From Anaerolineae bacterium (GTDB lineage Bacteria; Chloroflexota; Anaerolineae; Aggregatilineales; Phototrophicaceae): a stretch of 11,800 bases of DNA. The notes under the pieces are model-generated. The model saw only the letters and a program-made list of their open reading frames with translations, was not told the origin of the DNA and ran no database searches. A program made the position numbers and the translations under genes. This document shows positions 1 through 6,349 of this stretch, in pieces. Location: the NCBI GenBank assembly GCA_028284565.1, contig JANQRM010000344.1, positions 1 to 11,800 on the forward strand, read 5' to 3'. Every line of letters begins with the position of its first letter. Position 1 is the first letter of the stretch.

Positions 1-654
1 TTGGGCGATGCGTTTGAGAGGCGTTTTTTGTTTTTGTTCTTCCAAGATGGAGGGATCCATCTTTTTGGCATATTCACCCTCTACCCATCCCGGCGCAACC
101 GAAACCACACGAATCTCAGGAGCTAATGCCCGAGCAAGCGAACGACTCATGGAATCCATTGCGGCTTTTGAAGCACAATAGGCGACATTACTGCCAACGC
201 CTGTGCGTCCAGCAATTGAGGAGATGTTGACGATTAATCCACCATCATCTGCCATCAATAAGGATTTTAAAGCGCGCACTGAGGCAAATGCCCCCCGCCA
301 ATTTATCCGAAAAATCTGGTCAATCAACTCATCATCCAGCCCATCGAGGTCATCATGTGCAACCGGACGGGTAATACCCGCGTTATTAACAAGAATGTCT
401 AATCGTCCGTAACGCTCTTGAATTTGTTTGGCAAGTTGGCTTTGTGCTTGGCTATCATCGACAGGGGTTTGAATCACCAGATGATTATCACCTGCGAGGG
501 AGTCAGCAACTGCTTGTGTTTGGTCTTTGCTTTTGCGATATGTCAATACAATATGTGCGCCTGCGTCAGCTAGGCCACGACAGATTGCTGAACCGATGCC
601 GCCACCCGCACCCGTCACAACCGCAACTTTGCCCTGTAATGATATGGTTGTCAT
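1..654 (-). CDS. Short-chain dehydrogenase/reductase (SDR), C-terminus cut by window edge
   Basis: This is an NAD(P)H-dependent oxidoreductase of the classical SDR family, cytoplasmic, with unknown substrate. I translated the minus strand from the ATG at 654; 218 residues are present and roughly 30 C-terminal residues lie outside the window. Visible motifs are the cofactor-binding TGAGGGIG (residues 14-21), NNAG (90-93), N118, the catalytic Ser at about 146 (NISS), and YxxxK with Y159 and K163. This is a complete Asn-Ser-Tyr-Lys tetrad. R40, just after the second strand, would fit NADP(H) preference, which is inference. A Shine-Dalgarno AAAGGA sits 8 bases before the ATG and overlaps the stop codon of the gene remnant upstream. 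The overall look is FabG-like (3-oxoacyl-ACP reductase or a related alcohol dehydrogenase), but SDR substrate cannot be read from sequence, so no symbol is given. Confidence 0.9.
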   Translation of the reverse strand, partial: MTTISLQGKVAVVTGAGGGIGSAICRGLADAGAHIVLTYRKSKDQTQAVADSLAGDNHLVIQTPVDDSQAQSQLAKQIQERYGRLDILVNNAGITRPVAHDDLDGLDDELIDQIFRINWRGAFASVRALKSLLMADDGGLIVNISSIAGRTGVGSNVAYCASKAAMDSMSRSLARALAPEIRVVSVAPGWVEGEYAKKMDPSILEEQKQKTPLKRIAQ

Positions 655-666
655 TGACTAATTCCT

Positions 667-796
667 TTAGCAAGTGGAGTGAATTAATGCCCCGACAGCA
701 TGGCTTTCACACAGTTCATTGTACTTTTTCACCACTTCTTCCGTCTGCAAAGCATGTACCCCATTCAAAATGAGTAATTTTGGGTGAACGGTTCAT
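667..796 (-). pseudogene. Remnant of an AAMDC/Mth938-family gene (DUF498), middle deleted and frame broken
   Basis: Two different frames of this short gap carry the two ends of one known family. From the ATG at 796 the first 13 codons read MNRSPKITHFEWG, like the start of Mth938/AAMDC proteins (SP-x-I-x-x-x-x-WG). From about 759 to the TAA at 667-669, in another frame, the text contains HALQTEEVVKKYN and ends VGALIHSTC, like the family's C-terminus (LQTEEAV..YN ... VGG.FHSTC). The family is usually about 120 residues; here only 130 bases remain, so about 230 bases are gone, with the junction near 757-759. The first frame stops after 26 codons. There is no convincing Shine-Dalgarno before the ATG. 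The family fold is known but its function is poorly defined. Assignment rests on remembered family motifs rather than an alignment. Confidence 0.75.
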
Positions 797-803
797 CTTG
801 CTG

Positions 804-1955
804 TTATCTATGCCACAAACGTTTGCTAGCGATTTCTGCCCCTTGTGCCAGAGATTCGAGCTTTGCATAAGCAATATCAGGGTGGACTTTGCCGAAGCCT
901 GCAAATGTTCCAAAACCACAATCTGTTCCAGCAATGACTCGTTCTCGCCCGACGATATTGGCAAATTTTGCAATACGTTCTGCTATCAATTCCGGATGTT
1001 CGATGAAATTGGTGGTGGTATCGAGTACCCCCGGAATCAAGATTTTATCCTCTGGAATGTCAGCGTTTGCCCAGACTTTCCACTCGTGAGAATGACGGGG
1101 ATTTGCCGATTCAAATTGGATGGCAGACGGTTTTGCTTTAAGCACAACATTGATGATATTTTCGAGCGGGACATCATGGTGATGTGGTCCTTCATAATTC
1201 CCCCAACAAAGGTGCATCCGTACACGGTCTGCTGGCACGTCGCTTAGAGCTTCATTCAGAGCTTCAATTTGTTGTTCGGCATGTTTCAAGAATGTGGCTT
1301 CATCCTCATCTCGAAAACGAATATGTCGTCCCATCGCCAAATCCGGACAATCGACCTGTAAGAGCAAACCTGCGTCCGTAATCATCTGGTATTCAACCTT
1401 CATGACAGCCGTGAGAGCATCCAGATAATCTTCCGTTGAGGTGTAATACTCATTTGGCTGGAAGACGGTAATGACCCCCGGTGAGGCGGCGTTCATAAAG
1501 GCTTCTGTTGCACCAACTGCATCACTTGCCGATTTTAGATTGGCGATGTCTTTTTCTAGCGGAGTATAGTCTTTGATAGTGATTTCACTACGGACGACTG
1601 GGCGATGATATTTGGGTGTACCGCCTTCACTAGCGATTCGGTCACGGTAATTGGGGTAATCATCAAGGTCTTTTGGAGTTGCACGCGGCGCATCTGCGAT
1701 TTCAAACCCTGTGAGACGATGACGCATATAGGTCGCGTAGCTGATTTTGCTCATCTCACCATCACTGATGATGTCCACGCCTGCTTTAACTTGCTTCTCC
1801 GCTACTTCACGGACAGCGCGAGTCATCACTTCATCAAATTCTTCGAGGCTGACCAATTCATCTCGGTCTTGGGCAAACAGTTGATCGACCACATATTGAG
1901 GACGAGGCATACTGCCAACATGCGTGGTTAGGATACGCTCTGTGCTTTGCTTCAC
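804..1955 (-). CDS. Cobalamin-independent methionine synthase II-family protein (MetE C-terminal domain type)
   Basis: This is a stand-alone zinc methyltransferase barrel of the UROD/MetE superfamily, 383 residues, cytoplasmic. It begins with the family signature ILTTHVGSMPRP (residues 8-19). The MetE-type Zn ligands are all visible: H248 and C250 in MHLCWGN, E282 in QFES, and C346 in GTDCGFG. D202 in QVDCPDLA lies where MetE has a conserved acidic residue. Full-length MetE is about 750 residues with an N-terminal folate-binding half; that half is absent, so the methyl donor is uncertain. Relatives of this size include archaeal methionine synthases and epoxyalkane:coenzyme M transferases, so thiol alkylation is likely but the substrate is not known. 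It starts at GTG 1955, supported by a strong AGGAGA. It lies 75 bases after the PstS-like gene on the same strand and may be cotranscribed with it. Confidence 0.85.
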   Translation of the reverse strand: MKQSTERILTTHVGSMPRPQYVVDQLFAQDRDELVSLEEFDEVMTRAVREVAEKQVKAGVDIISDGEMSKISYATYMRHRLTGFEIADAPRATPKDLDDYPNYRDRIASEGGTPKYHRPVVRSEITIKDYTPLEKDIANLKSASDAVGATEAFMNAASPGVITVFQPNEYYTSTEDYLDALTAVMKVEYQMITDAGLLLQVDCPDLAMGRHIRFRDEDEATFLKHAEQQIEALNEALSDVPADRVRMHLCWGNYEGPHHHDVPLENIINVVLKAKPSAIQFESANPRHSHEWKVWANADIPEDKILIPGVLDTTTNFIEHPELIAERIAKFANIVGRERVIAGTDCGFGTFAGFGKVHPDIAYAKLESLAQGAEIASKRLWHR

Positions 1956-1961
1956 CTAAAA

Positions 1962-1967
1962 TCTCCT
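1962..1967 (-). promoter_or_regulatory. Shine-Dalgarno fixing the GTG start of the MetE-like gene
   Basis: The minus strand reads AGGAGA followed by a 6-base spacer and GTG at 1955-1953. There is no in-frame ATG at the expected N-terminus, and the conserved start of the family (THVGS) follows within a dozen residues, so GTG is the start. Confidence 0.7.
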
Positions 1968-2030
1968 ACTAACTTTCAATAATCATACAGCAGATGTTCT
2001 TCTCATCGAGCACCTGCTTGATGTATCTGT

Positions 2031-3974
2031 CTATTCGTCGCTGGTTTCTTCGGTTGCCTCTGCGTCTGGAGCTTCATCTGTTGCTTCAATATCGGGTGCT
2101 TCCTGAGTCGTTTCAACATCCGGCTGTGAAGCCAATACAGCTTCTTCTGCCAAGCCAAATTGACGTTGGAGTTCATCCCGAATGGCAGGTAAATCGCCAA
2201 AGTCGAGTCCGACAAAACCGATACGGTCTAGCGCATTGAAGTTCTCATCACTGAAAGCTGTCCAGAGAACGGATTGCACCGTGATATTGGCGAGAGCATT
2301 TTGTGTCAGCAACCATTCTGTTGATTGGACATAGGGGTAGCTTCCGTCCTCAATCGAATCTTCAGAGGGAGCTACACAGCCGTTGCCACTATCGACAGCG
2401 ACCAATTGGATGTTGGCTTGCTCATTGTCGAGGACTCGTAGATACTCTCTCCAGCTCATAAAGGTCAAAGCACCATCTACATTGGCAGTTGCCGCCGCCC
2501 GATAAAGTGGGTCAGTATCTTGTTCCGTATCAACACGCATTGGCATAACGGTTCCACTGAAGGGTATCAACAATAAATCGGACAACAAACTGCTGGATAA
2601 AGGAGCAAAGAGTGTCAATCCTGTATCTGGAAAGTCACTACTGACATCTGACCATGTTTCAGCGACCTCTGTACCGCTGCTCCACAAGGTTGAGACTTGT
2701 TCGGTAGTCAGACACGCTGAGTAATCATTGCCTGCATTCGAGAGAAGCACGGTTGCTTGATTACCAATTGCAAATGTAATAGAAACAATGTCGTTGGCTT
2801 CACAGCTTTCGAGGTCAGCTTCAGTCACTGTGCTATTAGTAATTACAATATCGAGTTCGCCATTGCAGAAACGGCGTAATCCAGCAACTTGTCCTTCGAT
2901 GCTTACGTCTATCGTGACATTGGGTTGTGTGCTGGAAAAACTCGTAGCAATCGTTTCGATGAATGTGCTTGTCGTTGGGCTTCCGCCCACGGTGACTTGC
3001 CCAGCAAGGTTTGGCGGAACGATGAAATCCGCAGTCCCTTGACTGAACGGGCGCCCGTCATCTTCACCACTGAGAACCAGTTGATTGGCTTCAAGGGCTT
3101 CATCGGTGACTGGGCTAAAGCCATCTTCTGCAATGACATCTGACCCATCGTTGCTTGTGACAAACTCTAAGAAAGATCGCAAGTCCGTATTGGCTTCAAG
3201 TTGGCTATTATTCACATAGATAAACAAGCGTGAGGAGACATCATAGAGACGATTTTCTACATTCGCGGGGGATGGTGCAGAACAGCCCGTTGCGCTACCT
3301 GTATTGACATCCAAGATTTGGATACTATTTGCATTCACAGCGGATTCATAATCGACAACACCTAAAGCCCCGACGGTTTCACGAACTGCATCCAGAATGT
3401 CATCCGTATCAGCTTCAATGATGTCTGCGCGTAAACTGTCACCATTGATGAGTTGGTCAAGAATGGCGAAGTTGAGCGTGTCTTGAGCTGTGATATATAA
3501 ACTGAGTTCAGTTGGCTCACTATCTTCCTCACCAGCTGGATACACATCTTCCCATGATCTGATGACACCCATTGCACTTGGACTAAAAATGGTATTCAGG
3601 TCGGCAATAGCAAGGCATTCCGTAAAAGTTGCATCTGGATGACCTACAAAAGCCAGAATATGATGCCCAATCAGCAATTCAGAGTAAGCTACGTCATTAG
3701 TCGTACAAGTTACATCTTCCTCAACCGAAATGGGACGAGTGCTTGCGACGAGAGATGCTGTCCCATCGCACAATTGAGCAAAGCCGTTTCGCGTTCCCGT
3801 GACGGTAACACTCAGCTCGGTTTCATTGGCTTCTGCAAGAGATTCAACAACGGGTATAACAATGCCTGAACCGACAACGGAAATAGTATCATCTTGGGCA
3901 AAGAAAATATTCAATGGAATAGAAAAAAGCGCAATAAGGATCATCACCCTAATACAGCGCAAGAGGTGATTCAT
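2031..3974 (-). CDS. Secreted protein with two tandem PstS-like (phosphate-binding type) domains
   Basis: This 647-residue exported protein is a duplicated periplasmic-binding-protein fold of the PstS type. A signal peptide covers residues 1-26 (hydrophobic 10-25, likely cut after FFA). No lipobox Cys or C-terminal anchor is visible. Domain 1 (about 30-295) has GSG at 36-38, GTRNG near 60-64 and STRPIS (78-83), the usual anion-binding landmarks. Domain 2 (about 325-605) has the matching GGSPTT and FCNGELDIVITNS, but the Arg-Pro of domain 1 is lost. Each domain has four Cys with the same spacing: C69, C90, C120, C231 and C370, C391, C421, C533. The tail (619-645) holds three acidic 9-residue repeats. 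No pstC, pstA, pstB or phoU is in the window, so a transport role is unproven. Sensing, scavenging or an envelope role is possible. AGGAG lies 9 bases before the ATG. Confidence 0.82.
   Translation of the reverse strand: MNHLLRCIRVMILIALFSIPLNIFFAQDDTISVVGSGIVIPVVESLAEANETELSVTVTGTRNGFAQLCDGTASLVASTRPISVEEDVTCTTNDVAYSELLIGHHILAFVGHPDATFTECLAIADLNTIFSPSAMGVIRSWEDVYPAGEEDSEPTELSLYITAQDTLNFAILDQLINGDSLRADIIEADTDDILDAVRETVGALGVVDYESAVNANSIQILDVNTGSATGCSAPSPANVENRLYDVSSRLFIYVNNSQLEANTDLRSFLEFVTSNDGSDVIAEDGFSPVTDEALEANQLVLSGEDDGRPFSQGTADFIVPPNLAGQVTVGGSPTTSTFIETIATSFSSTQPNVTIDVSIEGQVAGLRRFCNGELDIVITNSTVTEADLESCEANDIVSITFAIGNQATVLLSNAGNDYSACLTTEQVSTLWSSGTEVAETWSDVSSDFPDTGLTLFAPLSSSLLSDLLLIPFSGTVMPMRVDTEQDTDPLYRAAATANVDGALTFMSWREYLRVLDNEQANIQLVAVDSGNGCVAPSEDSIEDGSYPYVQSTEWLLTQNALANITVQSVLWTAFSDENFNALDRIGFVGLDFGDLPAIRDELQRQFGLAEEAVLASQPDVETTQEAPDIEATDEAPDAEATEETSDE
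2040..2120 (-). repeat. Three tandem 9-codon repeats at the PstS-like C-terminus
   Basis: The units read DVETTQEAP, DIEATDEAP and DAEATEETS (residues 619-645), followed by DE and the stop. The region is acidic, low in complexity and probably disordered. It is the end of the protein rather than a linker to another domain, so it may be a flexible envelope tail. Confidence 0.75.
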
Positions 3975-4021
3975 GGTAGGATGCTCCTAGCGATGGATAG
4001 ACTAGTTGATTGAACCCAGCG

Positions 4022-4049
4022 ATTGTACAATTGTGAACGTAATTGTAAA
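4022..4049 (-). promoter_or_regulatory. Candidate sigma-70-type promoter of the tandem PstS-like gene
   Basis: On the minus strand TTTACA (4049-4044) is followed by a 16-base spacer and TACAAT (4027-4022). This would start transcription near 4015, about 40 bases before the ATG at 3974. The spacer and the -10 box contain overlapping palindromes (TTGTACAA at 4023-4030, ACAATTGT at 4027-4034) and AATTGT is repeated at 4041-4046, which could be an operator. Seen as a motif match only. Confidence 0.5.
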
Positions 4050-4083
4050 GTCACACTTTAAGATTGGATATCAGACCTTTTTT

Positions 4084-4488
4084 ATGTTACCTGAATCGCA
4101 AACCGTCTATGAGATGTTGGGCGGGGATGAACTATTTCAGCTATTGGTCGATGAATTCTATCGTCGAGTGGAATCTGATCCCGTGTTACGTCCGATGTTT
4201 CCTGATGACTTGGAACCCGGCAAGTATTGGCAATTTCTCTTCTTAACTCAATTCTTTGGCGGTCCACCTCGATATATGATGGAGAGAGGGCATCCACGTT
4301 TGCGAATGCGTCATTTTCCCTTTCAAATTGACCAAGAAGCACGTGACCATTGGCTTGAGCATATGTTGAATGCGATTGATGTGGTGAAAATACCTGAACC
4401 AGCACGAGGAATTATGCGACAGTATTTTGAACGAAGTTCGACGTTTCTCATCAATCAATATCCCAACGAGGACACTAATGACGGATAA
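4084..4488 (+). CDS. glbO: Group II truncated haemoglobin (trHb2, GlbO-like)
   Basis: This is a 134-residue haem protein of the truncated globin family, group II, probably cytoplasmic. Such proteins bind O2 and can take part in NO or peroxide chemistry. The family's most conserved stretch is present: GHPRLRMRHFPF (residues 69-80), in which H77 aligns with the proximal haem ligand H75 of Mycobacterium GlbO. Other matching sites are Y26 (B10), F39 (CD1, Tyr in the Mycobacterium protein), FFGGPPRY (57-64) and W90 (G8). An open frame extends upstream to 4006, but homology begins at TVYEMLGG, so I chose ATG 4084. No clear Shine-Dalgarno precedes it, so the message could be leaderless or the start may be wrong. 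Its 3' end overlaps the next gene by 11 bases, indicating an operon with the membrane protein and lipoprotein that follow. Confidence 0.88.
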   Translation: MLPESQTVYEMLGGDELFQLLVDEFYRRVESDPVLRPMFPDDLEPGKYWQFLFLTQFFGGPPRYMMERGHPRLRMRHFPFQIDQEARDHWLEHMLNAIDVVKIPEPARGIMRQYFERSSTFLINQYPNEDTNDG

Positions 4489-4837
4489 GCGAAATTTATC
4501 ACTAGGCGATAAATTAGTTAATCAACCGAGATTGCGACGAATTTTGTTGACGGCTTTAATTGCCTTGATGATAACTTTAGTGGTTTCTCCACTGGTTGAT
4601 ATTGTCTATTTGCGTTTCTTATTCACACCAGAATCGGTGATTGTGCCATCCTTAGTCACTGCAACAGTAGGGCTGATGGTTTATTTTGTTGGCTGGCAAT
4701 TGCTGGTTGGGGCATCTGGTAGTGTGTTAAGTGTGACTATTAAAACATGGCTCTATTTGTTGGCAGGACTCGTTGCGACGGTTATTGTCATCATTTTACT
4801 TATTCAAGGACTGATTATTCTGAATCAACCAACTTAA
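4478..4837 (+). CDS. Small membrane protein with three transmembrane helices, function unknown
   Basis: I do not recognise this 119-residue protein. It has a short polar N-terminus (1-20, several Lys/Arg) and three hydrophobic segments at about 21-44, 53-78 and 88-114, with almost no loops and no conserved polar motif that I can name. The ATG at 4478 lies inside the end of the globin gene (stop at 4486-4488) and is preceded by GAGGA with a 5-base spacer, which suggests coupled translation. An in-frame start at 4427 is possible but lies deep in the globin gene and lacks such a site. It is followed after 19 bases by a lipoprotein gene. Its place between a globin and a lipoprotein points to a shared envelope task, but this is inference only. 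Confidence 0.75.
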   Translation: MTDKRNLSLGDKLVNQPRLRRILLTALIALMITLVVSPLVDIVYLRFLFTPESVIVPSLVTATVGLMVYFVGWQLLVGASGSVLSVTIKTWLYLLAGLVATVIVIILLIQGLIILNQPT

Positions 4838-4856
4838 GGACGAGGGACTAGAAATT

Positions 4857-5423
4857 ATGAATCGACTACAAAAAGCACTGTTCTTATTACTCATTATGCT
4901 TATGACAGCTTGTGCCAACGAACCATCGTTGCCAACGTTAGTCCCAACATCGACACCTGAACCTGCAACAGCCGAACCGCAAGAAGCGGTGGCAACTGAA
5001 ACCCCTTTTGAACGTCCGACATTTCCACCGACATGGACGTTTACACCAGAGATTCCAACAGAAACACCGACGTTTACACCCACTGATGCATCGACAATTG
5101 AGCCAACTTCGCAAGTGCAAACCGTTGCGCCAGTATGTGAGACTTTTGCCGCGAATGCTGATGTGTCACAGCGAGAATTCCAGTTAGGTACAGCACCTTT
5201 GGTTGCTTGGACACCAGTTACTGGGGCAGTGCAGTATCGTGTGTTCTTGTACGATAGCTTGGGTGGCTTGTTGCGAGATGACATTTATGTGGCAGAGACA
5301 CAGTTTGCTTTTGGTACAACCGAATTTGAATCCGGTGAGACTTATATCTGGAGTGCATATCCAATCGATAGCAATGGTGACCAGATGTGTTTTGAGCGTG
5401 GATTGGAGTTGATTCCACAATAA
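4857..5423 (+). CDS. Lipoprotein with Pro/Thr-rich linker and a fibronectin III-like domain
   Basis: This 188-residue exported lipoprotein has a signal peptide (1-18) ending in LMTAC, so C19 is the probable lipidated residue. Residues about 22-92 are rich in Thr, Pro, Ala and Glu with TPTFTPT-like runs, a disordered stalk common in Chloroflexota envelope proteins. Residues about 108-188 form a beta-rich unit with VAWTPVTGAVQYRVFLYD and ETYIWSAYPID, resembling a fibronectin type III-like fold. C94 and C178 could form a disulphide. GAGGG lies 10 bases before the ATG. It is the last gene of the globin cluster. The ligand or partner is unknown; the FnIII call rests on pattern only. Confidence 0.8.
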   Translation: MNRLQKALFLLLIMLMTACANEPSLPTLVPTSTPEPATAEPQEAVATETPFERPTFPPTWTFTPEIPTETPTFTPTDASTIEPTSQVQTVAPVCETFAANADVSQREFQLGTAPLVAWTPVTGAVQYRVFLYDSLGGLLRDDIYVAETQFAFGTTEFESGETYIWSAYPIDSNGDQMCFERGLELIPQ

Positions 5424-5428
5424 TTGAA

Positions 5429-5479
5429 TTGCCTGTTAAATCGGTTTTTCAAGAGGAGAAAAACAGGCAGAACAGGCAA
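5429..5479. repeat. Nested inverted repeats and tandem 9-mers in the gap between lipoprotein and thyX genes
   Basis: TTGCCTGTT (5429-5437) is perfectly complementary to AACAGGCAA (5471-5479). Between them GTTTTTC (5444-5450) pairs with GAAAAAC (5458-5464) around a 7-base loop, leaving 6-base internal loops on both sides. A further copy of AACAGGC at 5462-5468 could pair with the first arm instead, and the 3' side is a near-perfect tandem 9-mer (5461-5469, 5470-5478). No T-tract follows on either strand, so it is not a textbook terminator. The rest of the 5424-5523 gap shows nothing else. Confidence 0.6.
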
Positions 5480-5520
5480 ATTGACTAAATTCGTACCAAC
5501 TTCTAACATTCAACATACAA

Positions 5521-5550
5521 GCTCTACTTCGGTAGGGTCTTTTCTTTGTC
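5521..5550 (+). terminator. Intrinsic terminator candidate for the globin cluster, inside the 3' end of thyX
   Basis: On the plus strand CTCTAC (5522-5527), the loop TTCG (5528-5531) and GTAGGG (5532-5537) form a six-pair stem including one G-U, capped by a stable UUCG tetraloop. TCTTTTCTTTG follows. This is a plausible rho-independent terminator about 100 bases after the lipoprotein stop. It uses the last codons and stop of the oppositely oriented thyX. Confidence 0.55.
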
Positions 5551-6261
5551 TGTGTAGAGATAGGTTTCAAAGGCTTCGGCTGTCCATGGGAGGGCAGGTT
5601 TGAAGAAATGCTCGAAAATGGCATGGGCATAAACCCGAATCTCATATTGGGCATCCTGTGCCATGCGTAAGCGCAAGAAGTGCATTAAATTGTGAGCATC
5701 GACCTTCATAACCCAAGTGTAATAGACACTAAATCCCGGTAAGAAGAGGCGGGCAAGTTCTTTGGCGACTCCTTTTTGCAAAGCATCTTCATAGTGTTGG
5801 TAGCATTTTTCATAAGTCTCTATGAGATTCTGTGTCAGTTTTTGACTGGTTGCTTCATCAACCTCACCTTCACTGGCTTGCTTGTTATCGGACGATTGCA
5901 TCCGCCAAACATCGGGAATATAAAAGTCATTTTCATCAAAGGGCGTATAGCGACCCGATTGAGCATTGTAGTTCCAAACACGATGTCGCACCCATTGCCA
6001 CCAAACAATCAAAGGCGCGCGACAACGGAATTTGAACTCGACCATTTCAAAGGGGCTGGTGTGTCGGTTACGAAGGAGATAGAAGAGCAGTTTTTTATCA
6101 CGTTCTGCGCCTTTACTTTCGCCTAAGAAGCTGACACGGGCGGCGTTGACAATCGCTAGGTCTCCCGATATGTCTGTATTAGGATGAGGCATAAGGTCAA
6201 TAAGTTCAATCCAGCCTTTATCCAGCAGTTCAATACGCTTGCCAATGGGGTTGTCTGGCAT
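5524..6261 (-). CDS. thyX: FAD-dependent thymidylate synthase ThyX
   Basis: ThyX makes dTMP from dUMP using methylene-tetrahydrofolate and NADPH with a bound flavin, working as a homotetramer in the cytoplasm. The protein has 245 residues, a normal length. The diagnostic RHRX7S motif is present as RHRVWNYNAQS (residues 92-102), followed by R104; the inner positions are Trp-Asn where many members have Ala-Ser. RHTSPFE (66-72) and NLMHFLRLR...EIR (191-209) are further family blocks. ATG 6261 is chosen over an in-frame TTG at 6288 because GAGGAG lies 7 bases upstream of the ATG. It follows ruvA on the same strand by 88 bases. A -10-like TATACT (6306-6301, minus) without a good -35 may give it its own promoter. 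No thyA is seen in the window. Confidence 0.95.
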   Translation of the reverse strand: MPDNPIGKRIELLDKGWIELIDLMPHPNTDISGDLAIVNAARVSFLGESKGAERDKKLLFYLLRNRHTSPFEMVEFKFRCRAPLIVWWQWVRHRVWNYNAQSGRYTPFDENDFYIPDVWRMQSSDNKQASEGEVDEATSQKLTQNLIETYEKCYQHYEDALQKGVAKELARLFLPGFSVYYTWVMKVDAHNLMHFLRLRMAQDAQYEIRVYAHAIFEHFFKPALPWTAEAFETYLYTDKEKTLPK

Positions 6262-6268
6262 ATAGTTT

Positions 6269-6274
6269 CTCCTC
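6269..6274 (-). promoter_or_regulatory. Shine-Dalgarno fixing the ATG start of thyX
   Basis: GAGGAG on the minus strand with a 7-base spacer to ATG 6261. It lies downstream of the alternative TTG start at 6288 and so excludes it. Confidence 0.75.
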
Positions 6275-6349
6275 ATAAGGATGGGCAATCAATGCTGTTA
6301 AGTATAGCGCGTTGGGTTGATAAGACTCTGTTGCAAAGTTTGGATTAGG

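Noticed and set aside
444..773. A 109-codon plus-strand open frame opposite the SDR start and the AAMDC remnant
   Set aside because: The minus strand holds clear SDR motifs through 654; the plus-strand translation is low in structure and has no ribosome site.
780..1247. A 155-codon plus-strand open frame across the MetE-like gene
   Set aside because: It runs antisense to a gene with a complete zinc site and family signatures; its own translation shows no coherent motif.
2006..2021. A 7-base imperfect inverted repeat between the PstS-like and MetE-like genes, considered as a terminator
   Set aside because: The loop would be only 2 bases, there is a mismatch in the stem and no T-tract follows.
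4024..4071. A rightward sigma-70 promoter for the globin cluster in the divergent gap
   Set aside because: The best pairs (TTGTAA at 4043-4048 with GATATC at 4067-4072) match the consensus poorly, so I do not call a site although one must exist nearby.
4006..4083. A 26-residue N-terminal extension of the globin from an upstream start
   Set aside because: The extension shows no family similarity, no signal peptide and no Shine-Dalgarno, and overlaps the divergent promoter region; the family begins at about residue 8 after ATG 4084.
4796..5284. A 162-codon minus-strand open frame rich in Val and Gly, opposite the lipoprotein gene
   Set aside because: It is the antisense of the Pro/Thr-rich linker, whose codon bias leaves the opposite strand open. 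It has no convincing start site and no recognisable family, while the plus-strand reading has a signal peptide and lipobox.
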